Origin: JBIYSM02 sp044759095
Lineage (GTDB): Bacteria; Bacillota; Bacilli; Brevibacillales; Brevibacillaceae
Reading direction: 5' to 3'
Length of the DNA stretch: 64,000 nucleotides
Assembly: GCF_044759095.2 (NCBI RefSeq)
Contig: NZ_JBIYSM020000022.1
Coordinates: 1 to 64,000 of the forward strand
Part shown: positions 24,180-32,273 of the stretch, in pieces
Numbering within the stretch: position 1 is the first letter of the stretch
How the letters are laid out: every line of letters starts with the position of its first letter
Position numbers and translations under genes: made by a program
The notes under the pieces: generated by a model
Told to the model about the DNA's origin: nothing
The model's input: the letters and a program-made list of their open reading frames with translations, nothing else
Database searches by the model: none

Positions 24180-26600
24180 TTGTCAATAACCGTGAAAAAA
24201 AGATGGATCCTGCTATGTCTGGCAGGCATGTTGCTATATACCAATCCGGTCTGGGCCACGCCGTTTCCCGACAAGACCAACGAAGTGATCCAGGATGAGG
24301 ACAACTATTTAAAGTCGAGCGATCGCGAAAATTTTGAAGAAGCTCTCAAACAATTTCCCGGCCAGTACAAGGTCGTCGTCGTGGAAAGCACCCAGCCGGA
24401 GACACAGTCGCCCGACGAATACGCACAAAAACTGTATGATAACTACAATCTCAGCGAAGACACGCTGATGGTCGTACTTGACATCAATACCGAGGAGCTT
24501 GGCGTGTACGCCGGTCCCGCCCTGCAGAAAAAGGGCGCAAAGCCGGAGCTCCTGCATGAGAAGATCAAGTCCTATTACGAACCGTTTCGCAACCAAAAGG
24601 AGTACGTAAAAGGAATCGAATTGTTTATCACGGAACTGAACCATGAGCTGAACCGGCAGCAGGGCGGCGGACTGACATCTGCTTCCTCGTCTGAAACAGC
24701 AGAACCTGAGGAGCAGCCGCAAAAATCGAAACAATCCGGTCTGGCCGCACTCCCCTGGTGGTTATACGTTCTGGGCTTGTTGTTTCTCGTGCTGTCTGCG
24801 GCACTGGTCGTTGGTCTGATCCGCCGCCGCTCCATTTTCGCCCAGGTTGACGAAGTGGAGGACTGGAAAGACGAACTGGTGGAAAAAATCAACGTGATTG
24901 AAGTGGAAAAATCACTGCGGCGTTCCACCGGCATGACGGAAGAGCGGTTTCTTAAGCTGGCCAATCGCAAGGAAAACATGCTGCGCATTCGCATTCCTGA
25001 CGTGGAAATGATGATTTTGGAAGCGGAAGAGGCCTGTGACCGTTTTCGCTTCCAGCTGGCTCTGGGACTGATGTCGGAAGCGCGGGAAACCCTGGCCTCC
25101 ATTGAGCAGGAACTGGCGGAACTGAAAACGGATACAACCAAAGTGGTCACCACGAAGCAGGAAAACAAGCTGGCCATCCCGGAAATCGGCAAGCAGTTCG
25201 AACAGGTGGAGCGCCGCTTGTCCGATCTTCGGCTGGAGTACGGTCTGGCCTTTCATGACCTGAAAGCAGGCCTGGATGAAGTGGAAGAGATGCGCTGCCA
25301 GATAAAAGACGCACTGGCAGCAGGCGATGACGTAAAAGCCTACGAAATGACGATGAACGCGCAGAAGCAGCTCGCTTCGCTGTCTGAATCGATTGAGCAA
25401 ATTCCGCCGCTGGTAGTCCAGATCAGCAAAGACATGCACGAGGAGCTCAAACAGCTGGAAGAGGGAATCACTCAGGCAATCGGCGAGGGTTACGATCTGA
25501 AAGAGCATGCATTGGAAGGCTCCCTGCTGCAGGCAAAACAGCTGTTGATCGCAGCCAGGACGGCTTTGGAAGAAGGCAGTTTGCACGCGGTGCGGACACA
25601 TGTAAAGGCGTTCGAGGTGCTGTTGGACACGACTTATCAGAGCATTGAGGAAACGGTGTTGGCCCAACGGCAAGCGGCGGCTGCACAAGCAACCGCCATC
25701 CCCCCGGAGGATACGCTGGAAGGGGAGGAAGCTGGTTGCCTGGAGTCGGAGGAAGAGGCGGACACGGAAGCGGCAGAGAGGGATCGGGTTGTTGAAGATA
25801 GATTTGCTGTGGAAGAGCAGGAACCGGCAAGACCAGAGGCGGTAGAGCCGTACGCGGAGGCCCATAAGCCGCAGGAAGAGGTTCACGAGGTCGAGCGTCA
25901 GCAACCTTTTCCGGCTGCCTCCTTGTCCCAGGCGGAAAGAGAGGTTCTCCTCGACGCTCATCTGCCTGTCTCGTCAAGGACAGCAGCGGCGGAGTTGGGG
26001 GCGGAAGAAAGTCATGAGGAAATTCGTACGATAGAAGAGGAAGAACCGGAGTACGAGCTGGTCATTCCCAAAGAGCACACGCAGCAGGTTGAGGAAGCAG
26101 AAAAGCCGGAAGTGGTGTTTTTCCAGACCGAAGATGAAGCTCTGGACGAGCTGGAGCGCATTTCCAGCACGCTGGTGCGAATTCGCCAGCAGATCAAGCG
26201 AAGCTACCTTCCGGGGATCCCCGACCAATTGAAGTACATGTTTGAAGAAATCGTTCAACTGCTGGCCCAAACCCAGGCAACGATGGAACAATACCGGTAC
26301 GATCTGGAAGAGGTCTCCATCCTGTTGAGTGACGCCAACGAATTGCTGGTGGAGACGGAGAAGCTGACCGAACGGATCATCTCCGCATGCCAGGCGGCTG
26401 AGGGCGCCATCCAGTATGCCAACCGGTACCGCAGGCAAAATCGTCAGGTGAACGATTTGCTGAGCAAGGCAGAGCAGGCGTTTCGTCAGCTGTCCTTCCA
26501 GGAAGCGTATCAACTCGCTGAAGAAGCCAGACTGGTCATTGAGGGCGAACCGGCAGAGACGGACAAACGCTGGCTGCTCCGCCGCAAAAAGAAAGGGTGA
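24180..26600 (+). CDS. EzrA-like septation protein with an extracellular TPM domain
   Basis: An 806-residue protein of unusual build. Residues 1-27 are a signal peptide or first membrane segment; 30-155 form a TPM domain (TLP18.3/Psb32/MOLO-1), seen in DTLMVVLDINTEELGVYAG. Residues 191-213 are a membrane helix, and from 219 the sequence follows EzrA: a spectrin-like coiled coil to about 500, an acidic disordered linker (505-640), and a C-terminal bundle with the EzrA-type segment AIQYANRYR near 743-751. EzrA is a membrane-bound regulator of FtsZ ring formation with its body in the cytosol; the predicted topology agrees. It lies next to a yttP-like gene, as ezrA does in B. subtilis. TTG start at 24180 after AAGGAG. 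Confidence 0.85.
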   Translation: MSITVKKRWILLCLAGMLLYTNPVWATPFPDKTNEVIQDEDNYLKSSDRENFEEALKQFPGQYKVVVVESTQPETQSPDEYAQKLYDNYNLSEDTLMVVLDINTEELGVYAGPALQKKGAKPELLHEKIKSYYEPFRNQKEYVKGIELFITELNHELNRQQGGGLTSASSSETAEPEEQPQKSKQSGLAALPWWLYVLGLLFLVLSAALVVGLIRRRSIFAQVDEVEDWKDELVEKINVIEVEKSLRRSTGMTEERFLKLANRKENMLRIRIPDVEMMILEAEEACDRFRFQLALGLMSEARETLASIEQELAELKTDTTKVVTTKQENKLAIPEIGKQFEQVERRLSDLRLEYGLAFHDLKAGLDEVEEMRCQIKDALAAGDDVKAYEMTMNAQKQLASLSESIEQIPPLVVQISKDMHEELKQLEEGITQAIGEGYDLKEHALEGSLLQAKQLLIAARTALEEGSLHAVRTHVKAFEVLLDTTYQSIEETVLAQRQAAAAQATAIPPEDTLEGEEAGCLESEEEADTEAAERDRVVEDRFAVEEQEPARPEAVEPYAEAHKPQEEVHEVERQQPFPAASLSQAEREVLLDAHLPVSSRTAAAELGAEESHEEIRTIEEEEPEYELVIPKEHTQQVEEAEKPEVVFFQTEDEALDELERISSTLVRIRQQIKRSYLPGIPDQLKYMFEEIVQLLAQTQATMEQYRYDLEEVSILLSDANELLVETEKLTERIISACQAAEGAIQYANRYRRQNRQVNDLLSKAEQAFRQLSFQEAYQLAEEARLVIEGEPAETDKRWLLRRKKKG

Positions 26601-26606
26601 CGGCCC

Positions 26607-26801
26607 GTGCTGGTTCCTTTGTTTCTTGTCGCGGTCGGCCTGCTGCTCATGTGGCAGCCCCGTACGCATCGGTGGCGCACCCGCCTCACCCGTCATTTTG
26701 CCGGTGACGAGAGGCGTGTCAAGCAGCGCGCGAACACGTTTTTCCTGCTGGGCTTTGCCTTTATCATGGCAGGGCTGGCATTTCTGTATCGTCTCACTTG
26801 A
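26607..26801 (+). CDS. Small membrane protein, two transmembrane helices
   Basis: A 64-residue protein starting at GTG 26607, seven bases after the EzrA-like gene's stop, with AAAGGGTG upstream. Two hydrophobic helices (residues 1-16 and 44-62) flank a strongly basic loop (HRWRTRLTRHFAGDERRVKQR). Such a basic loop would lie in the cytosol. Probable co-transcription with the EzrA-like gene suggests a role at the membrane or septum, but no family is recognised. Confidence 0.6.
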   Translation: MLVPLFLVAVGLLLMWQPRTHRWRTRLTRHFAGDERRVKQRANTFFLLGFAFIMAGLAFLYRLT

Positions 26802-26817
26802 GCCTCCACACAAAAAG

Positions 26818-26844
26818 GGAGCGTCGATGTTTAACCGACGCTCC
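26818..26844 (-). terminator. Hairpin, minus-oriented terminator
   Basis: GGAGCGTCG (26818-26826) pairs with CGACGCTCC (26836-26844). The T-rich tract lies on the minus-strand side (CCCTTTTTG). Confidence 0.55.
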
Positions 26845-26975
26845 ATCAAGAAGATATAGGGAGTAGAGGTGTGAGAATCAGCATCCTCATACTAGGGGGA
26901 GTAGAGGTTCTGAATCACTCTTTTTCAGGAAAAAAGAGTACCTGTATCCTATCTTGCCCAGTTCCTATTTGACTC

Positions 26976-27009
26976 AAACCTCTCTTGAAGAACACCGGAG
27001 AGGTTTTTT
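26976..27009 (+). terminator. Rho-independent terminator
   Basis: AAACCTCTC (26976-26984) pairs with GAGAGGTTT (26998-27006), then TTTT. The A repeat starts right behind it. The bases between 26845 and 26975 hold no gene, only a repeated GGGAGTAGAGGT motif. Confidence 0.75.
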
Positions 27010-27011
27010 AA

Positions 27012-27112
27012 GTGTATAAGAATTTTTAAATTTGGACATCCCATACAGCCGCTAGAAAAGGGTTCGGGGCCCCAGCCGACACCAGCGTTAGCTAAAGTCG
27101 GCTGGGTTTTCC
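27012..27112 (+). repeat. A repeat with altered, compensated stem; overlaps a gene end
   Basis: The lead GTGTATAAG...CCATACAGCCGCTAG is followed by GGGGCC and the arms CCCAGCCGAC (27071-27080) and GTCGGCTGGG (27097-27106), a perfect 10-bp stem. Compared with the other copies the stem sequence differs on both sides in step, while the loop (CAGCGTTAGCTAA) is conserved. The TTA in the loop is the stop codon of the minus-strand flavoprotein gene. Confidence 0.8.
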
Positions 27113-28380
27113 AATGCTTGGCGGGCTGCATGAAGTCCGGCCACGTGTCCCGAAGCGAAGGCGATGGTGATGTTGTATCCGCCGGTGTGGGCGTGGACGT
27201 CCATCACTTCTCCGGCAAAGAACAAACCCCTCATCAACTTGGACTGCATCGTCCGAGGATCAATTTCCTTTACACTGACACCGCCCCCGGTAATAAACGC
27301 CTCTTCCAGGGAAAGGGTACCGGTAATCGTGAGAGGGAACGCTTTGATCGTCTGAGCGAGCTCGGTCCATTTCTGCTTTGACATGTGGCTGAACGTGGTT
27401 TCTTCGGAAATGGCGGCTTTCGCCAGCAAGAGCGGAATCAACCGTTCCGGCAGGTAGCCCTTCAGCGCGTTTTTGACGGCTTTTTTCGGTTGTGCTTCCA
27501 GCAGGGCCCAGCTTTCCTGAACGATTTCATCGACACGCTTGTCCGGCATCAAATCCAGTGTGAGCGACAGGGGAACCGCTCCATGCTTCCGCTGTGTTAC
27601 GGAAACATAGTGACCCATTCGCAGCGCCGCAGGACCGGATAGTCCGAAATGGGTAAAGATCATGTCCCCCTCCTGTGTGCTGACTTTCTTGCCGTTCGGC
27701 GCGTAGAGCGTCATTTCAATCTCGCGCAGCGACAGTCCCTGCAGCGTTTTATCTGCGATGAACGGGTCAGCTGCTACAAGTGGAACCTCCGTGGGATATA
27801 AATCCGTGATGGTGTGTCCAGCCTCGCGCGCCCACACGTAACCGTCCCCTGTGGATCCAGTTTGCGGGACGGAAGCACCGCCGACGGCAATAACCACGCA
27901 AGGGGCCAGAACGGTCTCTCCATTCCGCAGGAGAATGCCGCGGCACTGACCGTCTTCGTATAGGACGCGCTCCACAGGACTGTTTAGGCGTACCTCCGTG
28001 CCCTGCTGCTTCATCTTGTTGATAAGCGCGTTGGCCACTGTGATCGCTTTGTCCGTTACGGGAAACATGCGTCCGCGGTCCTCTTCTTTCAGTGCAACAC
28101 CCAGCTCTTCAAAGAAGCGGATGATATCCTGATTGCTAAACTGTGCGAAGGCGCTGTGCATGAAGCGACCGTTTCCCGGCATCTGCTTGATCAATTCGTC
28201 CAGTTCCTTGGCGTTGGTAACATTACAGCGGCCGCCGCCGGAAATAATCAGCTTGCGGCCCAGTTTTGTCCCTTTTTCCACAAGGCAGACTCGCGCTCCC
28301 TCTGCGGAAGCGGAGATCGCCGTCATCAGACCAGCGGGGCCGCCCCCGATGACGATGACGTCATATTGACTTTCACTCAT
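27088..28380 (-). CDS. HI0933/BaiN-family NAD(P)/FAD-dependent oxidoreductase
   Basis: A 430-residue flavoprotein. The N-terminal Rossmann motif is VIVIGGGPAGLMTAISAS; the family marker GRKLIISGGGRCNVTNA follows, and the C-terminus has the FAD-binding stretch GLFFAGEVMDVHAHTGGYNI. Members are known as HI0933-like or BaiN-like proteins; their physiological substrates are mostly unknown. ATG at 28380 behind AAAGGACG. The last six residues (NPADFS) and the stop codon are encoded by an A repeat, so the C-terminal tail may not be native. Confidence 0.88.
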   Translation of the reverse strand: MSESQYDVIVIGGGPAGLMTAISASAEGARVCLVEKGTKLGRKLIISGGGRCNVTNAKELDELIKQMPGNGRFMHSAFAQFSNQDIIRFFEELGVALKEEDRGRMFPVTDKAITVANALINKMKQQGTEVRLNSPVERVLYEDGQCRGILLRNGETVLAPCVVIAVGGASVPQTGSTGDGYVWAREAGHTITDLYPTEVPLVAADPFIADKTLQGLSLREIEMTLYAPNGKKVSTQEGDMIFTHFGLSGPAALRMGHYVSVTQRKHGAVPLSLTLDLMPDKRVDEIVQESWALLEAQPKKAVKNALKGYLPERLIPLLLAKAAISEETTFSHMSKQKWTELAQTIKAFPLTITGTLSLEEAFITGGGVSVKEIDPRTMQSKLMRGLFFAGEVMDVHAHTGGYNITIAFASGHVAGLHAARQALENPADFS

Positions 28381-28463
28381 GTTTGATCGTCCTTTTATGC
28401 TTGAATAGAATCGTTCCCTCTCTACTATAGCGAAAAAGAAAAGAGCTTTCCATGCAACAAAAA

Positions 28464-28487
28464 CAGGCTGTCTGTGACAGCCTCGGG
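28464..28487. terminator. Terminator hairpin, left copy at B1
   Basis: AGGCTGTC and GACAGCCT form an 8-bp stem with loop TGT. In the minus direction it is followed by GTTTTTGTT, so it is probably the original terminator of the acetyltransferase gene. An identical 24-base copy is at 28740-28763. Confidence 0.65.
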
Positions 28488-28739
28488 GTGTTGAGAAAGT
28501 GGATGCAGTGGAAGAAGCATGTTTCCATTCTCTGCTCCGGTCTACGTCCTGCATATGAAGGATTAACTGTCCGCTTCGCAACGATTCGCTGGGGAGCGTC
28601 AAAGCAGAGTCGCTGCGGAGATTGTTCAGAGGTGACGCTCCTTTTCCCTGCGAATGCGCTGCTTCGCTCAGTTGGACTTCGCTAGTCGCTCCGCCTGGAA
28701 ACATTGCTTCTTCTTGCTACGGTAGATTCTTAACAAGCT
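28488..28739. mobile_element. B element copy 1 (MITE-like, 252 bp)
   Basis: No coding potential is recognised. The ends are inverted: GAAGAAGCATGTTTCCA (28511-28527) matches the reverse complement of 28696-28713 with one inserted base, and the outermost bases (TTGAGAA with TTAAGAA in inverted sense) also match. The interior 28567-28652 is clearly homologous to 37947-38034 in copy 2. It is bounded on both sides by the same 24-base terminator hairpin. It fills most of the 450-base gap between the flavoprotein and acetyltransferase genes. Confidence 0.7.
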
Positions 28740-28763
28740 CAGGCTGTCTGTGACAGCCTCGGG
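28740..28763. repeat. Terminator hairpin, right copy at B1
   Basis: The same 24 bases as 28464-28487 (stem AGGCTGTC/GACAGCCT). Here no T tract follows in the minus direction, so it looks like a duplicate made by the insertion. Confidence 0.65.
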
Positions 28764-28832
28764 TTGCTTTTCCCGCCTATTGCCCGGGAAAGATCCATTT
28801 TTTTCTTTTAGGCGACAAGGCCAACTCCCGAG

Positions 28833-29666
28833 TTAGGTGCACCGCAAGATCACATCGAGCTGCTTGTTCTCCAGCACATAATGGACGAGCGGCAGGGATT
28901 GATCACGAATCACTCCGGTGATCACGTAACCGCGTGCTAGGTAATGAGTGAAAAGGGTTCGGGTAACCTCCCGCCACTCTCTTGCCGCTTCCATGTCGGC
29001 ACGCTTGAGCGCTTGGAAGTGGGCAGGTACCGGCAGCAGCAGTACGTCGCTCAATTCGTTCAGGCGATGGGTGCGGGGATAGGGAAGATCACCGGACAGA
29101 TCTGTCTCCAAAACTGATGGGGCGCCCTCTGTGGAGATGAGAGGGGGCTTGGAGACTCGATATTGCTCTACCCGTTGGCTGTCGATGAACCATTCCACCA
29201 GGAAACGATCGGTGGGCAAGCCGCGATTCATTTCATCGTTTAGCTCGCCGTAACAGTTTGGCAAATAGCGCTTAACCACACCCCCCAGTTTTGCGATGTT
29301 CAGGTAGCCGTTTACCGTTTCCAACGGATCGTAGGTCCATGTAATTTTTCGATGCCCCAATTTCAGCGCTTCCTCCCGCTGCAGCCACTTCATCCGCACA
29401 CCCAATCCGCGTTTGCGATATTCGGGCAGAAAACCGAGCATGTGGGAACAGAGGTGGGGTTCACCGTCGGTAAAGCCGGGGAAGCTGTACAGGAAACCGA
29501 TCAGTGTATCATCGTCGTAGGCTCCGAGAAACAGACCGCCGAACTTGGCAAGCGTCAGAGTCATGTGCAGCGGAATGACGGAGTCTCCGCTCCAGACCGC
29601 TGCCTCCAATTCTTCAAGAGCGTGCAGGTCGGCCTTTTCTGTCAAGGCTCGAAAGGTTATGTTCAT
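28833..29666 (-). CDS. GNAT-superfamily acetyltransferase (COG3375-like)
   Basis: A 277-residue protein with an N-terminal GNAT domain (residues 1-150): LGAYDDDTLIGFLYSFPG, and the acetyl-CoA loop LGFLPEYRKRGLGVRMKWLQRE (motif RKRGLG). The C-terminal half resembles predicted acetyltransferases of the COG3375 type, whose substrate is unknown. ATG start behind GAGGTGATT. It probably originally ended at the hairpin now found on the far side of the B1 element. Confidence 0.8.
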   Translation of the reverse strand: MNITFRALTEKADLHALEELEAAVWSGDSVIPLHMTLTLAKFGGLFLGAYDDDTLIGFLYSFPGFTDGEPHLCSHMLGFLPEYRKRGLGVRMKWLQREEALKLGHRKITWTYDPLETVNGYLNIAKLGGVVKRYLPNCYGELNDEMNRGLPTDRFLVEWFIDSQRVEQYRVSKPPLISTEGAPSVLETDLSGDLPYPRTHRLNELSDVLLLPVPAHFQALKRADMEAAREWREVTRTLFTHYLARGYVITGVIRDQSLPLVHYVLENKQLDVILRCT

Positions 29667-29743
29667 GGCCGGAAATCACCTCAAAAGAGAAAGAATATGG
29701 TACCTATTCTGTACATGGGGTAACATTCCTGCCTGACTACAAT

Positions 29744-29771
29744 GGAAAAGGCTCCTGCGCACAGGAGCCTA
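29744..29771 (-). terminator. Minus-oriented terminator hairpin
   Basis: AGGCTCCTG (29749-29757) pairs with CAGGAGCCT (29762-29770), loop CGCA, followed on the minus strand by TTTTCC. It lies just upstream of the acetyltransferase gene and would end transcription coming from the TIR remnant region. Confidence 0.65.
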
Positions 29772-29859
29772 GCTTTGCGATCCATTACCGTTTTATATAA
29801 GTATAGTTCGGTTTTTAAAGCCTGCTTCCCTTGTATCGAAAATGTCGATTCCGTCTTAA

Positions 29860-29979
29860 TCCATACAGCCGCTAGAAAAGTGTTCGGGGCCCCGCCCGGC
29901 GAAGAAAGGGACCCCACTCGGCTCAGCGATAGCTAACGCCGAGTGGGTTGAGGATAGCTAATGCCGGGTGGGTTTTCTT
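29860..29979 (+). repeat. A repeat, nested form
   Basis: CCATACAGCCGCTAG, GTTCGGGGCCCC, outer arms CCCGCCCGGC/GCCGGGTGGG and inner arms CCCACTCGGC/GCCGAGTGGG with loop CAGCGATAGCTAA; ends TTTTCTTA. Almost identical to the copy at 40612. The 443-base gap 29667-30109 otherwise holds a terminator and, at 29988-30038, an inverted repeat GGAAAGTTTA...TAAACTTTCC of unknown meaning. Confidence 0.8.
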
Positions 29980-30109
29980 ATCGTGTAGGAAAGTTTAAGG
30001 GCTTCACCGTTTGAAAGCGTCCTGAAATAAACTTTCCGGAACGCATAAAAAGTTTCCTCTAACGAAGAACCAGCTTCTTCGAGAGGGCTTCAGTCGAAGC
30101 TTTTTCTTA

Positions 30110-30463
30110 TTACGGGGACACGGCCATGAACTTTGCACGTTGAGCCATAAGAGAACGCCATGTTTGACGTGAAAGCACTTTGGACGCTCCCCTCACGTTA
30201 CCCGAAACAGAAGCGCGGACTCGGGTTTTTCCAGTTTCTCGATAGCGGACGACATCGTCTGGTGTAAAAACAAATATGGCAAAATCAACGCGATCGGCCA
30301 TACCGATCGGATCCATCAAAGGTATACTTCCAACTCCAAATACTCCTTGCGGCCATACAATGCAATCAGCTTCATATCTGAGATCCTTCTGGATTGCACG
30401 AGCAACGTCAAGGCCCTCAACAGATGAACCGAGAAAAATAGACGGTTTTCGCTGGTTGTTCAT
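30110..30463 (-). pseudogene. Truncated TIR-like domain of the CAP12/Pycsar effector type
   Basis: The first 85 residues match the TIR-like family PF10137 as I recall it: IFLGSSVEGLDVARAIQ, VWPQGVFGVGS, and DFAIFVFTPDDVVRYRETG. Such domains degrade NAD+ as effectors in CBASS (TIR-STING) and Pycsar anti-phage systems. After GNV, where the family continues with (D)NVxFELGLF including the presumed catalytic Glu, the sequence changes to unrelated residues and stops at 118. No partner domain, cyclase or other defence gene is nearby. ATG 30463 has GGAAGGGAG upstream. I read it as a remnant; a short divergent protein is the alternative. Confidence 0.6.
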
Positions 30464-30617
30464 CAGGTGGCTCTCCCTTCCTCTTTCTCTTCCTATTTCT
30501 TCCGGTAAAGACTCTGTCACTACCGTGTGATAAATATGTCCTTCTGACATCGGTTGCATTCCCCCGCGGCCTCCTTGATAATGAAGAAAGCGATGCGTAA
30601 GGAGGGTTACTCTTTTC

Positions 30618-31694
30618 ATGACCAACGATTTTCAGCTTGCCTTGTGGAAGCGTTTGACGGAAGCTCCGGGGGCTCCGGGATTTGAAGGACCAGTGCGCGA
30701 CATCATGCGCGAATACATATCCGACTGTACCGATGAAATTGTCTGTGATAACCTGGGCAGCATCTTCGGTGTCGCACGGGGAGACGAGAACGGCCCCCGC
30801 GTTATGGTGGCAGGCCACATGGATGAGGTGGGGTTCATGGCCACCCGCATCTCCGAAAAAGGCTTTCTCTCCTTCCAGACACTGGGAGGATGGTGGGGGC
30901 AGGTATTGCTCGCCCAACGGGTGCACGTCATTACGCCAAACGGAACGGTTGAAGGGATCATCGGGTCCATCCCGCCTCACGTTCTTGGCGAAGACCTGCG
31001 CAACCGGCCGATGGATGTGAGAAACATGTTTATCGACATCGGAGTGGAGTCGCGGGAGGAGGCGGAGAGGCTGGGGGTTCGTCCGGGACAACCGATTGTG
31101 CCTGTTTGTCCGTTTACGCCGATGGCCAATCCCAAAAGACTGTTGGCAAAAGCCTGGGACAACCGGTACGGCTGCAGCTTGGCGATTGAGCTTCTGCGCG
31201 AGTTGAAGCAAAGTCCGGGACACCCCAATGTCGTCTACGCGGGTGCAACCGTTCAGGAAGAGGTAGGAACGCGGGGAGCAAAAACATCGGCTCACCTCAT
31301 TCAGCCGGACGTCTTTTTTGCCGTGGATGCCAGCCCTGCCGGCGATATTCCCGGATCAAGAGAGGAAGGGGGAAAGCTGGGAGGCGGCGTATTGATGCGC
31401 CTGTACGATCCCACTTTCATTCTCATGCCCGGTCTATCCGATTTATTGATTGAAACCTGCGAGCAGGAGAACATCCCTTATCAGATTTACATAGCCAAAG
31501 GAGGCACCGATGCCGCAAGCGTTCAGCTTTACGGCGCTGGAGTGCCTACCGCTGTGATCGGCATCCCCTCTCGCTACATTCACAGCCATGCATCCATGAT
31601 TGACCGGGATGATTATGAAGCGGCCAAGCGACTCCTGATCGCTGTCGTCAAAAAGCTTGATCGAACCGTACTGGACGCCATTCGGTTCCGCTGA
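30618..31694 (+). CDS. ytoP: M42-family metallo-aminopeptidase (YtoP-like)
   Basis: A 358-residue dinuclear metal aminopeptidase of the M42 type, typically assembling into large tetrahedral complexes that digest peptides in the cytosol. Metal and catalytic motifs are in place: AGHMDEVGF, AWDNRYG, QEEVGTRGA, AVDAS and the terminal SRYIHSHAS. RBS TAAGGAGGG before the ATG. A small hypothetical gene follows 22 bases later on the same strand. The name follows the B. subtilis M42 member YtoP; assignment among M42 paralogues is tentative. Confidence 0.88.
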   Translation: MTNDFQLALWKRLTEAPGAPGFEGPVRDIMREYISDCTDEIVCDNLGSIFGVARGDENGPRVMVAGHMDEVGFMATRISEKGFLSFQTLGGWWGQVLLAQRVHVITPNGTVEGIIGSIPPHVLGEDLRNRPMDVRNMFIDIGVESREEAERLGVRPGQPIVPVCPFTPMANPKRLLAKAWDNRYGCSLAIELLRELKQSPGHPNVVYAGATVQEEVGTRGAKTSAHLIQPDVFFAVDASPAGDIPGSREEGGKLGGGVLMRLYDPTFILMPGLSDLLIETCEQENIPYQIYIAKGGTDAASVQLYGAGVPTAVIGIPSRYIHSHASMIDRDDYEAAKRLLIAVVKKLDRTVLDAIRFR

Positions 31695-31716
31695 GGAAAG
31701 GAGTCAAAAGGTCAAC

Positions 31717-32223
31717 GTGAACGCCATCGTACTGTATACGCGTGAGTCAGACAAGGAAGTTGCCTTTGAATACAATTTTTTCGACAATCAATTTGCGCCC
31801 GGCAATCTGGTTGTACGAAAGGTGTTGATGTCGATGCTGAACAGTGTCAGGCAGCGACTGACTCACCTGGAAGTGGAGTACAACGACAGCATGCTTGCTG
31901 ACAAGCTGGGGGCGAAGAGGGCCGGAGAACTGCTGCGTTTCCTTGGAGCCACAAGGGAAAACCGACGTGACAACCGGAGCGGTGAGATCGTCGTCAGCCG
32001 GACGTTCCGCGCCGAACTCACTTCGGAGCGATTCGAGTATTTTTACAATCTCCTCGATGTCTCCGAACTTTCCCACTATCGGCTTTTGGAGGGCGAACGG
32101 GACCGCATCGTCTTTTACTTTACCCAATACCTCTTGCTGCGGTGTCCAAGCGAGGAGTCGGCTCTCTTCCTGAAGCAGCTGGACGACATGCAAGTACCCT
32201 ACAAGCTGGTCTCCATCCAATAG
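31717..32223 (+). CDS. Hypothetical 168-residue protein
   Basis: A soluble protein starting at GTG 31717 with AAAGG five bases upstream and AAAGGAG further up. The sequence has mixed alpha/beta character (NAIVLYTRESDKEVAFEYNFFDN at the start; IVFYFTQYLLLRCPSEES near the end) and no signal peptide, membrane helix or catalytic motif that I recognise. It lies directly after the M42 peptidase gene and is closed by a terminator, so the two probably form a transcript. Confidence 0.6.
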   Translation: MNAIVLYTRESDKEVAFEYNFFDNQFAPGNLVVRKVLMSMLNSVRQRLTHLEVEYNDSMLADKLGAKRAGELLRFLGATRENRRDNRSGEIVVSRTFRAELTSERFEYFYNLLDVSELSHYRLLEGERDRIVFYFTQYLLLRCPSEESALFLKQLDDMQVPYKLVSIQ

Positions 32224-32241
32224 GGTTCAGCGAAAATAAAG

Positions 32242-32273
32242 AAAAAAAACACCGTCGAAAGCGACGGTGTTTC
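32242..32273. terminator. Convergent terminator
   Basis: ACACCGTCG (32249-32257) pairs with CGACGGTGT (32262-32270), loop AAAG. A long T tract follows on the minus side, so it chiefly ends the oxidase operon. Confidence 0.85.

Noticed and set aside
30110..31694. Active anti-phage defence system around the TIR-like gene
   Set aside because: The effector is truncated and no cyclase, sensor or other defence gene adjoins it; the next gene is a housekeeping-type peptidase.
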